A DNA stretch of 64,000 nt from Notospermus geniculatus (taxonomy: Eukaryota > Nemertea > Pilidiophora > Heteronemertea > Lineidae). Shown here piece after piece: positions 43,429-53,018 of this stretch. Numbering within the stretch: the stretch's first letter is position 1; each line of letters opens with the position of its first letter. The notes under the pieces are model-generated. The model had not been told where the DNA came from. It saw nothing but the letters and a program-made list of their open reading frames with translations, and did no database searches. Location of the stretch: positions 1 through 64,000 of the forward strand of contig NMRB01002800.1 of assembly GCA_002633025.1 (NCBI GenBank), in the 5' to 3' direction. A program made the position numbers and the translations under genes.

Positions 43429-43695
43429 CTGAAAAAATATCAGAGATACAGAATAGCACAAAATTGACACACAAAATGATAATAAGAAGTCAATCTCCAG
43501 AATTCACGAATTTTCGACCCCAAGCGGGGTCTTTTTCAAGTGNGGCATGCTCTATATCTTTTGGTGTTCCACAATTGACACCTGAAAAAATATCAGAGAT
43601 ACAGAATAGCACAAAATTGACACACAAAATGATAATAAGAAGTCAATCTCCAGAATTCACGAATTTTCGACCCCAAGCGGGGTCTTTTTCAAGTG
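43391..43695. repeat. Exact 152-bp tandem duplication around a single N
   Basis: 43391-43542 and 43544-43695 are identical as far as I can compare, separated by N at 43543. The duplicated block contains the 5' part of sushi exon 1, its acceptor, and SINE tail sequence. Confidence 0.9.
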
Positions 43696-43699
43696 GAAC

Positions 43700-43842
43700 T
43701 TTACAATCTGAAACTACAGAAAAGACTGAGTAAAACTACAGAAAAGACTCAGTCTTTTCTAGAGTTTCAGATTGTAAAGTTCCACTTGAAAAAGACCCCG
43801 GTTGGGGTCGAAAATTTGTGAATTCTGGAGATTGACTTCTTG
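43700..43842. repeat. Inverted pair of GAAAAAGACCCC SINE tails
   Basis: GTCTTTTTCAAGTGGAACTT (43682) is mirrored by AAGTTCCACTTGAAAAAGAC (43777), around an ACTACAGAAAAGACT repeat. The same tail ends the retroposon at 1303-1997. Confidence 0.7.
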
Positions 43843-44196
43843 GAAAAATATCAGAATATCATTCTTAAGGGCGAGCCATCATTGTGAATTTTCATAGTGC
43901 TTCAATCCAGGCCCCTCTGAGAAAAGCAATAAAGACACCCCCAGTTGACTGTTTTTATAGTCCAACGTGATCACTTTACTTTATAGACACAGAAAATGAG
44001 GAAAGTCCCAAGGATTACAGCTTAATTACATTACATAATCGTAAACAAAGAAATTCACCAAACACGAAAAACAGGTACAATTTTCTTGGAGAGGAAGCAT
44101 GTAAATGACACATTGAAGGTGTGGCAACAATGTCACAAACCCATAGAACCTGGGCGTGGGGTGGCGATGGTGTCCTGACATGCTCTTCATGTACAC

Positions 44197-44278
44197 CATA
44201 CACGCTCAGTACAAAAAGGACAACCAGGAAGTAAAATCCAAATCCAATNTCTACCGATAGTGCTGTACATTTTTCCAT
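44197..44278 (-). CDS. Probable first coding exon (signal peptide) of the sushi/CNTNAP-like receptor
   Basis: Read on the minus strand, the first ATG after an in-frame TAG opens 27 codons with a short polar start (MEKCTALSV), then a strongly hydrophobic run (FGFYFLVVLFVLSVY), which is the shape of a secretory signal peptide. A G|GTGTAC donor leaves one base (G), matching the two-base entry phase of the sushi exon 770 bases downstream; the joined residues read SVYG then VNCGTP, so the signal would end directly before the first sushi cysteine. One base is N, so one residue is unknown. The donor is weak. The same ORF stays open for about 60 more codons, so a later donor, or a chance ORF, is possible. 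Confidence 0.5.
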
Positions 44279-45144
44279 GCATTTTAACACCGATAGGCTG
44301 TCGAAGCACTAGCGGAGTTTCTATGCGGCCGGTCCAGATCGCTAGCGATATAGCGTCGGCCGTGACGGAAAAAATAAAATACAAATACAAATCGCTAGCG
44401 ATATCACCTGGGGGTATATAGTGTGCTGCTGGCTTTATTTGACAAGCCACTAGTCGCAGCGATTTTTTTTCTCGGAAAAAATTAAGTACAAAGTTTAAAA
44501 AAAACTTTGTACTTAATTTTTTCCGAGAGGTTTAATATTTGAGACAGAACTGAAATGAACAAAGACCTCCCAGGCAGTATGCACACGTTTTTGAGTGAGT
44601 GTCAGACCTGGGCTTTTTACTGTTACAAACAAGTCTTGCTTTTTCTCTGTTACTCTCTTTTTTCTCTGTTACACTCTACGACAAACAAGAAACGACGTTA
44701 AAGCCTCTTCCCCGTATTTTTTTATAAAAGATGGCATGGAAGTGACGGTGTTTAAGGATAAGCCCGAGGCTATGTTGTTACCCGCTTCAAACAACTTGTG
44801 TTGAGAGATTTTCAGCTGACTGGCGATGTCGCCCCCGATCGATCTTAGCGCCAGAGGCAGGGAACCGATTGCTCGGGTTCACATCAGGAAGAAATCGTCC
44901 CTGTCGGTTTAATTACCTCGTGTTTTCGCTCGATGCCACTCGAATGAATATTCATACTCGGAAATGGGGTGTTTTTTTGTTCGGAAGTGGCCGCAGCAGG
45001 TTTTTACCGGAACTTTTCCGAAACGCCATGAGCAAGCGGCCTTGCTGTCAGAGTGGGCGAGTCTTGGTTTCCTCCGGGGATCCGGTTTCCTCCTTCACTA
45101 CTTTCAAACCGCCTAACATTGTCTGAAGACAATCGCTCAAAGCA

Positions 45145-45563
45145 GGCACGTGTCCAGGATTTCGAGCATAGGGGGTCCAGGGGATCGAGGGTCGTCGAGG
45201 ATGGATTCCGGAGGGGGAGCGCGAGGGGGGTGTCCCCCCTGGCGTAGGAAATTTTGTGAAATCTGCACACCGAAGAAACCATTTCCCAGCATTTCAGGTT
45301 TGAACATGTCTTGACTGAGTGAATCTGGTCACGTCCGCCACACCCAACAACGGGTACCTGATGGGCTTACTAATAACAGAACTAGCGGGTACTAACTACA
45401 TCTATATCAGAGCAGGGGGTCCGAAGTTTCGAGAACCCGCTAGACCCTTCACCTACTTGCCCCTCTCCCTGTCATTTATGCTCGCTTGAAGTGATACGGG
45501 TAAAAAAATCTATGGCCTGCGCGAGCGGGAGGGGGGTCCGGACCCCCCTCTGGACACGCGGCC
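45145..45563. mobile_element. GCGTGTCCAG-ended MITE, copy 1
   Basis: Ends GGCACGTGTCCAGGATTTCG and CCTCTGGACACGCGGCC. Internal words (ACGGGTACCTGATGGGC, TAGGTGAAGGGTCTAGCGGG and complements) match copy 2 at 52315 in the opposite orientation. Confidence 0.75.
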
Positions 45564-45828
45564 GCAAAGCGTTCGCAAGATAACTGACAGAGAACGAATT
45601 CAAGATGGCTGCCATGGCCACCATATTGGATGACCGAGATTGCTGGTCAACGACAACGCCTTGACCATTGCAGCGACACTAAATTACAACCTACAAGGAT
45701 ACAGAAAGCCATCTTGCATAATAAGAAACTTTCACGTCGAGTAGGAGGAGTAGGAGTGCCTAATTTTATGCACATACATGTAGTCCACGTCCTAATGTCG
45801 TTCTGGGGAAACATCGTGTTAGAGCTGG

Positions 45829-45953
45829 GACCTTATTCACAAAACTCCCGTAACTTTAAGGGTACGCAAATCTTTTGTCAGGCTGATAGTGAACAAAGGT
45901 TGTACGCTAAAAGACAAGTAAGTTACGGGAGCTTCGTGAATAAGGTCCTTGGA
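45829..45953. mobile_element. Foldback MITE with TTATTCACAAAACTCCCG end
   Basis: GGACCTTATTCACAAAACTC and GAGCTTCGTGAATAAGGTCC are inverted, with GTAACTT arms. Confidence 0.7.
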
Positions 45954-46196
45954 CCCAGGTTTAGGACCCTTGGCTACCCAGCTTTCAGAAAAGTTATGTT
46001 GCCAAAAAACGTTTTGCTGGCAAAAACCGCTAGGGCGTTTTGAATTTTGGGAACTGACTTTATCATTAATTGTTTTCAGTTTTTATGTAACAATGATAAA
46101 GTCAGTTCCCAATATTCAAAACGCCCTAGCGGCTGTTGCGGGCAAAAGGATTTTTTTCTGAAAGCTGGGTCGCCAACGGTCCTAAACCTGGGTTCA
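45950..46196. repeat. Long-arm foldback
   Basis: ACCCAGGTTTAGGACCCTTG and CGGTCCTAAACCTGGGT are the ends. The arms pair through AACGCCCTAG-type and GGGAACTGACTTTATCATTA words. Confidence 0.75.
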
Positions 46197-46239
46197 GATT
46201 TGCTCTCTCACACTAGTACAGTCAATAACGAGAAAAATC

Positions 46240-46600
46240 GGGACAAACTGGACAAAAGCGCCATTTTTTGCCCAAATGTTCCTTTAATATAGTACTTCAA
46301 TTCTANACTGAAAACAATTAAGAACATGCTTATCTGCTTCTGAGGCACCATGTTTCTATCTGTTGATAATACATTTATGGGGTGTAAATCCAACCGTTCA
46401 AAAGTTAGCTGTACATCGGGTCCCATTTTCCTGTACAAAGCTCAGCTCTTGGATCCAATGATAAAGTCGGTGTCCTAAACTTCAACACCGATTTTGACGT
46501 TACCATGGTGATCTGACTTGGGCGCCCCTTCTAGAATTGAAGTACCATATTAAAGGAACATTTGGGCCAAAAATGGCGCTTTTGTCCGCTATGTCCTGAT
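46240..46600. repeat. Foldback with an N in one arm
   Basis: GACAAAAGCGCCATTTTTTG and TTCCTTTAATATAGTACTTC are mirrored by GAAGTACCATATTAAAGGAA and AAAATGGCGCTTTTGTCC. Confidence 0.7.
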
Positions 46601-47046
46601 CGGGTCACAATTTTGAGCTTATTGACCGAACTACACGATGTTTCCGCAGAACGACAGAAGGACGTGGACAAATAGAGCCATCGAATGGTTCCGTTACCAC
46701 CACTTGTTGATGGGAACATTCCAAGTCGAGAACGGATGCGCGACCCTCATCGACAGTCCGGTATCGGCAGGAAATCTTCCGGGAAAAACGCTTCCATGTC
46801 ACTTGTTTGATCGTCGATAATCGTTACGATGAACTATCTGTAGCCGGCATCGGTTTCGTCCCAAGTTGCACCTAAACCTTGGGGATTAGAAAGTGGATCC
46901 TCTCCGTTCATCCTTTCCCCAACATGATTCATGGATTAGGAAACATCAATATTTTTTCTGTCAGTTTCTTCATCCATCGATTATAAGTTCCTCATTGGTT
47001 GCCGATCAAAGTGTTCCATTTTCAGACGGTTTTCCCGAATCTGTTC

Positions 47047-47408
47047 CAGGGGCGTCGGAGCGTTTTGCCTATGGATATCGTCTGGGGGGGCTGAAATTTA
47101 CAATGGAACTGGGGGAGCCTCACGCGACAAAAAGAAAGGTGCATGACACCAGCGCCGAAGGCGCGAAGCCGCAGCAGGGGGGTCTGGGGGTCCTCCCCCA
47201 GAAAAATTTTACGATGAAACACCCTTAGATGCGATTTCCTGGCACCTCACAGCAGATTATAGCATCTACAATACCATATTTTTGGGCGATTTTTATTTGA
47301 CGTGCGTTTGCTCTGTGCCTTTGACCCGATGTTAAAAACACAACATTTTCAGCAAAAAAGTGAGGGGGCTATAGCCCCCCCAGCCCCCCCCCTGCTCCGA
47401 CGCCCCTG
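47047..47408. mobile_element. CAGGGGCGTCGGAGC-ended transposon, 5-bp TSD
   Basis: Perfect 15-base TIR (CAGGGGCGTCGGAGC and GCTCCGACGCCCCTG), with TGTTC on both sides (47042-47046 and 47409-47413). Confidence 0.9.
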
Positions 47409-47621
47409 TGTTCGGGACGTGTCTGAATAGTGAGGTTTCGCAAACCTGACGAAGCACGTAGTACGAAATACGAAATTGGACTTCATTTCAAGGACCTAAT
47501 GTATTTGTGGAGAAGGTTGGTGCCACAAATGGCCCTGCTGCCAGTGCATCTTTTTATAGCATACATGTATGACGCGAGACCGATAGAGGAGCTTCCTGAA
47601 CTCTAAGGTTTACCTATAGCT

Positions 47622-48542
47622 ATTGGGTCATGAATAAAGGCTAGGAAATGCTTTTACTTCAACCTTGTACAACATTGCTTAGTGCATTTGCATTGCAAAA
47701 TTCAAGTAAAAGCATTTGCTAGTCTTTATTCATACGACCCATTGTTTGCAGGGCAGAATACAAAAGGTAAAGCTTGGAATCCACCATTGATTTTCAAGCT
47801 GATTTTGCGTTGCGACTTGCTTTGCAACTGGGTTGCGTTGCAACTGGGCGCTCGATCGCCGTAGTGGGCTCGCTAGACGTGATTTCCACCAATGGCGAAT
47901 ATGTGGTTAAAGGACCACAGTATTGCTTCCCAATCCTGCGTTACACGTACCCGCGTTAAGGGGGAGACCTCTATTAACGACTTGGTAAACTACCGCATGC
48001 AACTAGTCTCGCGCAGCCAGCCGTTTCGTTCCGCAGTACTGCTACACAAACTTGTTCGATCCCAGCGGCTGGGTGACCGAGACTGTAATCATACATTCTC
48101 CAACACTGGGGCGAAAGGCATAACTACAGTATTGGAGCATGGTGCCGGTGGCGCCGGCTGTCGACAGAAAGATGCAATACAGTGGTCCTTTAATTTGAGT
48201 CGGCAATCGGTCGGTGACCGGTGTCAGTTCCTTGCGATCGTATTCAATCGCAGGTTCGAGGTTGCAAAGCAAGTCGCAACGCACAAAATCAGCAGTGGAT
48301 TCCTAGCTTTAACGTGGACCAAAAGCCCAGTTCACACTGCCACGATTCCGACCACGTTGCCTCTACGAATCCTCTGAAATATTTTCGTAGAGGGATCGTG
48401 GCCTTAGTGTTACAATGGGTGCGGATTATCACGAAAAACAAGAAGTCTGTAGGAAGGCATCACGAAGCCTATAGGAACACCACGAAAGCATTTCGTAGAG
48501 GCATCGTGGTCGGAATCGTGGCAGTGTGAACTGGGCTTTAGA
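47622..48542. repeat. Three adjacent or nested foldbacks
   Basis: First, 47625-47745: GGGTCATGAATAAAGGCTAG and CTAGTCTTTATTCATACGAC. Second, about 47765-48310: TTTTGCGTTGCGACTTGCTT and AAGCAAGTCGCAACGCACAA. Third, 48320-48542: AAAGCCCAGTTCACACTGCC and GGCAGTGTGAACTGGGCTTT. No gene seen. Confidence 0.7.
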
Positions 48543-48599
48543 GTTAAGGAGGCTTCTAGAATAAGGGCCCTGATGATGGCTAAAAATATGATGGCGTGA

Positions 48600-48690
48600 G
48601 AAAAAAATAAGAAAATCACCGCCGGGGCTCGAACTACTTCACTTGCGAATCAATTACAAGAGAGCAGCATTAGACCGTTTGTCCGTGAAA
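48600..48690 (-). repeat. tRNA-like remnant
   Basis: On the minus strand GGTCTAATGCTGC, TTGATTCGCAAGTG and GTTCGAGCCCCGGC resemble a decayed tRNA 3' half. No intact cloverleaf that I can draw. Confidence 0.3.
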
Positions 48691-48815
48691 AGTCACGTTG
48701 CACAGTGGGAGGTTTCATGGGGTTTCATGTCGAAGCTATTGCCAAAGTGCTCAGTGGCGGCGGAAGCGAGCAAAGAACGCATGCCTGCAGCTGGGCGGTA
48801 GTATAGGGATACTAG

Positions 48816-48960
48816 GGAGGTTAAGAAATAAAACGATAAACGTAAACGTTAACGGCAACGATATTTTGTTACCGAAAGTGCAATATATAATCTGGTAAAT
48901 GTGTAGTATAAAAATAACGTTGTCGTAAAATTTACGTTTATCGTTTGGTTTCTAAACCTT
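48816..48960. mobile_element. GGGAGGTTAAGAAATAAAACG foldback MITE, copy 2
   Basis: Same family as 36178-36334: GGGAGGTTAAGAAATAAAAC on the left and ATCGTTTGGTTTCTAAACC on the right. Confidence 0.75.
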
Positions 48961-49633
48961 TCGAATGTCTATCATTGTGTCTTCCAACGGGAATCAGAGC
49001 TCCGCCCATTCAGCACTGCATTGTGACTTAAAGTGCCACTGGATGCATGAGGTATGTCTCGAATCCCTCCCCTGGCGGCGAAATCGGGAACCAACGTGAT
49101 AAGACTGGTGTCGTGTCCAACCCATACATAGCCAGTGGTAACATCTAGGCTAGCTTGATACTGCGTCGAAATCTGAGCCGACACATTCGGGAACACCGTT
49201 CCCTGCACCAGAACACACAAGAACAGGAGTCGAATGCAGCCCTTGAGTTGGGAATGACTCGCACAAAAAGTCCCGCCAGTAAAAATTACCTGCAAAAGCA
49301 GCGAAAGCGGTGAAATATGCTACAGGCTTTTTAGAGATTTCATGGACCAAAAGTGCCTTTGGCGTGTTATCCCGCACACCATGACATGCTCTCATATTCA
49401 ACCAACCTCTTTTTCCTCTGATAGTCAGTTTTTCAGCCGGAATCACCGAACTCATGATGAATACCACTAATGTTCTGTGAACATCATTTTGGTTCCCGAA
49501 GCCGCTGCTAGGGCCAGAATTCGGCTCTGGCTGCCATTTTATTGCTGACGTCATTATAGGAGTCCATTTTCCCGGTAAAATTTCATTCTCTCCCGGTCTA
49601 AAAAACGGCGATGATTTTTAGCATTTGTTACTT

Positions 49634-49868
49634 AACTACTCTAAACTCCCACTTACCTGTCCCATTCCTGAACTCGGATAAAATGGCCAAATCCTAAGTT
49701 GAAGATATCGCACGCTGTCATTCTTTGCCAGGCTCGAGAGTGGGACAGGTAAGTGGACAGGACATTACTGTTCCTGACCATACCCCCACCCCATTATCGT
49801 CAACTTAGGATTTAGTCATTTTTTCCGAGTTCAGGAATGGGACAGGTAAGTGGGAGTTTAGAGTAGAT
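49634..49868. repeat. Foldback, TCTAAACTCCCACTTACCTG arms
   Basis: TACTCTAAACTCCCACTTAC and GTAAGTGGGAGTTTAGAGTA are perfect ends, and CCATTCCTGAACTCGG pairs with CCGAGTTCAGGAATGG. Confidence 0.8.
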
Positions 49869-50199
49869 CTGCAACACATACAAACATTGTCATCAAGAAA
49901 CTTCCTCGGTGTTGCCATTCCGCGCGATTCGGCATGTTCGATAACATTTAGCACCCACGTGGCTAGGGGTATCCCATTCTAAAAATAGCCCGTGATCTCA
50001 ACATGTGTTCTATAATGTAAATAGATCCGCGACGAGTTTTATGCCGCAAAGATGGCAGCCAGAGTCGAAGTCTTCTAGCCCTAGCGGCGGCTTCCGGAAC
50101 CCAAATGTGTAAACATCGTTTACACTCGTCCCCAGTTTCAGTTGGCCATTGGTGTAGACCCACTAAACTCTCTCACGATTGGCGCCAAAAGTAAGGATC

Positions 50200-50862
50200 A
50201 TCAAAGAGATCAGGGGAATTCCGAGGAAATGATGACGCAATACCGCGCGGGAAGCAAGCGGACGCGGAAAGATCGCTACATGACCATCAACGAGAGAGGT
50301 TGTATAAATAACTGAGGCTGGGGGATTCTGCAACAAGGACCCAAAATCGATCCTACGTATTTCCCTTTAGCTGCTGTTTCCACGACGCGGGTGGACGGGC
50401 GCGGACGCCGCGTTTTTTCGAATCGGTCATGTAGCGATCTTTCCGCGCCCGCTTGCTTCCCGCGCGGTTTTGCGTCATCATTTCCTGGGAATTCCCCTGA
50501 TTTTCTGGGAATTCCGTCTGTCACCGACCGACGACCAACTCCCGCGTCTGTGTCCCGCACCCGCGCCCGTCACCGCCTCCGCACATATTTTTTCTTCTAG
50601 AAAGATTCTCTCCCATTCTTACCAGCGGTTCGCGACTGAGGGCGGTGGTTGTGTGCTAGTGTGTTAGTTTGGGCCACCCTATAGTGCATTCAAATAGCTT
50701 AAGAAAGGCCAGGTTAGCCTGAGTCTAAATCCACGGTCTGTCTCTCTGACTCACATGTCTTCACAACCTCAGCTGCATCAGATATGATATTTTTCCACTC
50801 GTATTGATTGGGTCCTTGTTGCAGAATCCCCCAGCGTCAGTTATTTATACAACCTCTCATAT
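50200..50862. repeat. Two overlapping inverted-repeat pairs
   Basis: Pair 1: GTTGTATAAATAACTGAGGC (50299) with GTTATTTATACAACCTCTC (50842). Pair 2: GCAAGCGGACGCGGAAAGAT (50252) with ATCTTTCCGCGCCCGCTTGC (50438). One left arm lies outside the other pair, so this is not simple nesting. Confidence 0.7.
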
Positions 50863-51286
50863 CAGGTGGCGAGTTCTCTCACAATACTTAGAGAGGACAC
50901 GCATAGCTACTCTCAGTTGCTCGGCCAATAGTCGGAGAACGTCAAAAGCGATAGCACTGTTTCACAACAGCGTTTCCGCCGGCGAAATTTTTGTTCCCAC
51001 CACATTGGACTTATAGAATATGAAATAGAAATCGGGTTTCTAAGGTGAAAGACATTGCTAAGACATTTGGACTTAGAAAATTTATAAAGAACGAAATGTG
51101 AGGTACGGAAAAACTGATCTCACACCTCAAGTAAATTTCCGTGGATGCCATGGCCACAGGGACTTGAGGCATGCATGGCAGGGGTGGTGGGTGTTTCCGA
51201 GGTCCAAAAGCACCCCACGGACAGTGTCCTGACCCCCGGGGTAAAATACCCCAGAAATATGTTTATATAATATGTAATATAATAAG

Positions 51287-51388
51287 TTCTAAAAATATCG
51301 TAATTATAGGGGTAGCATAATGGTATAATACAAGCTGTTCCATTTACCATGCTACCCCTCTATATTACGGTATTATTAGAACTTAGAA
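51287..51388. repeat. AT-rich foldback
   Basis: AAGTTCTAAAAATATCGTAA and TTATTAGAACTT are ends; GGGGTAGCATAATGG pairs with CCATGCTACCCC. Confidence 0.65.
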
Positions 51389-51576
51389 AATTTTTATGAC
51401 ATGGACTCGCGTCGAGGTAAGTTGGATTCTCCCGTATGTCCCACGGCTGGGAAAACTGTATTCTTATACATTAGTCAAAAACTGTTTCTCTGGGCCATCC
51501 CCATAATGGACTTTCGGTGGGGCGATATGTCTCCCGACATTGAGGGCAAAATTTTTATTGCGTCGAGAGTGGAAAT

Positions 51577-51645
51577 TGAACCAGCAGCCCTGTGAGCGAC
51601 AGACAAGCGCTTTTTTACCACCGCCTGAGCTAACCAGCCATAGCT
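51577..51645 (-). repeat. tRNA-like sequence
   Basis: On the minus strand GGCTGGTTAGCTCAGGCGGT (box A) and CTGGTTCAATTTCC (box B) are spaced as in a tRNA, but the anticodon arm region contains an A-run and does not fold cleanly. Probably a tRNA pseudogene or SINE head. Confidence 0.4.
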
Positions 51646-52314
51646 GCCAACCATCGAAAACTTCTTGATGTCTTTCACCAAATATAGGTCTATATATGTA
51701 AATTTACTGGCTGCTGACGCTAACCAAAACCAAAACCTTTCAAGGCCTGACTCCAACCCTAGCCGTTCCCTAACATTCCCAACCCAAAACTAGACAAACA
51801 CCCGCGGAGAAATTGTATTTTGATGGAGAATACTGCAATATAAAGAGTTTAGTAATTTATGTATCAGCCGCTGGATGGGACTGAAAAATGTGGTGGGAAT
51901 AAAACTTTCGCTTCCCGCCGGGGTTTGCGGTCAGTGGTGCGGTTTGCACAGGCATTGGGATGATTAGCACGCCAAACCTTTGGCTCCACCATCGATGGGC
52001 TCTCAAAAAAGACATTTGAAAACCCCTAGCATTGTTTGTGTTCAGGCCCAAAGGCAGACGATGTCCCGGTCTCGTATTTTATCGAACGCACGAGACCATC
52101 AATATCGTCTGCAGTTGACTTGAGAAAGTCTGTTTTTTACATGTAAGCTCATTTTTTATCACCTTCAGGGCTTCAGATGGTAAAAAATATCATTGAACGA
52201 CTTTGTTTATTTTGGGGTAATTGACCGTTATAAAGTACATGTATACTGTATACTGATGCTAATCTCGCCTGAATTTACACTGCATCCTCAATCAAAACAC
52301 GTCGCATCTTTTGA

Positions 52315-52731
52315 GGCGCGTGTCCAGAGGGGGTCCAGGTGGTCCCGACCCCCTGCTCGCGCAGGTCATAGATTTTTTACCCACATCATTTCAAGCGAGC
52401 ATAAATGACAGGGATCGAGAGGGGCAAGTAGGTGAAGGGTCTAGCGGGTTCTTGAAACTTCGGACCCATGCTCTGAGATAGATAGCACCCGCTATAGTTC
52501 TGTTATCAGCAAGCCCATCAGGTATCCGTTGTTGGGTGTGGCCGATGCGACCAGGTTCACTCAGTCAAGACATGTTCAAGGCTGAAATGCTGGGAAACGG
52601 CGTCTTCGGTGTGCAGATTTTACAAAATTTCCGACGGGAGGGGGACCCCTCGTGCTCCCCCTACGGTTTCTCCCTCGACGTCCTTCGATTCCCTCTGGAC
52701 CCCCCTCTGCTCGAAATCCTGGACACGCGCC
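52315..52731. mobile_element. GCGTGTCCAG-ended MITE, copy 2, ending 47 bp before GAD exon 2
   Basis: The ends GGCGCGTGTCCAGAGGGGG and CTGGACACGCGCC are inverted. The interior matches copy 1 (45.15 kb) in reverse. The polypyrimidine tract and acceptor of GAD exon 2 lie just outside it. Confidence 0.8.
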
Positions 52732-52778
52732 TGCATCCATAACGTAAATTTATAGACTCGGCCCCTTTTTATTTTCAG

Positions 52779-53018
52779 ACCTATTGCCCTCACCAGGTGG
52801 CATGGAAAAGACGGCTAAATTCCTCGGCGAAGTCGTCGACATCCTTCTCGATTACATAAAGAAGTCGAATACTCGTTCCGTCAAAGTTCTGGATTTCAAC
52901 CACCCCAACGTTCTTCAGGAAACTCTCGGCCATTGCCTCGAGATTCCCCAAACCCCACGAGATTTGGAGCAGATTCTCAGCGACTGTAAAGAGACCCTGA
53001 AATTTGGAGTGAAAACGG
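52779..53018 (+). CDS. GAD: Glutamate decarboxylase, second coding exon
   Basis: A 240-nt phase 1-1 exon with acceptor tttttattttcag and donor ACGG|GTGAGT. It encodes DLLPSPGGMEKTAKFLGEVV, then DILLDYIKKSNTRSVKVLDF, NHPNVLQETLGHCLEIP and DLEQILSDCKETLKFGVKTG. This tracks animal GAD65/67 block by block (FL-EVVDILL-Y, STKVLDFHHP-type, LEQIL-DC--TLK-GV-TG). The next expected block (HPRFFNQLS-type) and the pyridoxal-phosphate lysine are not in the remaining 11 kb, so the rest of the gene lies beyond base 64000. A decayed transposon ends only 47 bases before this exon. Confidence 0.95.

Larger units (their letters stand above)
36129..52778 (+). other. GAD intron 1 (16.65 kb)
   Basis: Defined by the GT at 36129 and the AG at 52777. 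It holds many foldback repeats and, on the opposite strand, two sushi exons and a probable signal-peptide exon (42.5-44.3 kb). I see no further GAD coding exon inside it. Confidence 0.85.

Noticed and set aside
48972-49295. Minus-strand ORF with a hydrophobic IRLLFLCVLVQG stretch, considered as a signal peptide for the sushi gene
   Set aside because: No ATG opens the frame before the hydrophobic run, and the exon at 44.2 kb is closer, starts with ATG after a stop, and joins in phase.
50276-50560. Basic ORF with RKSGEFPGNDD and KTRRPRPSTR
   Set aside because: It is read through a GC-rich foldback, and both strands are open because of the palindrome.
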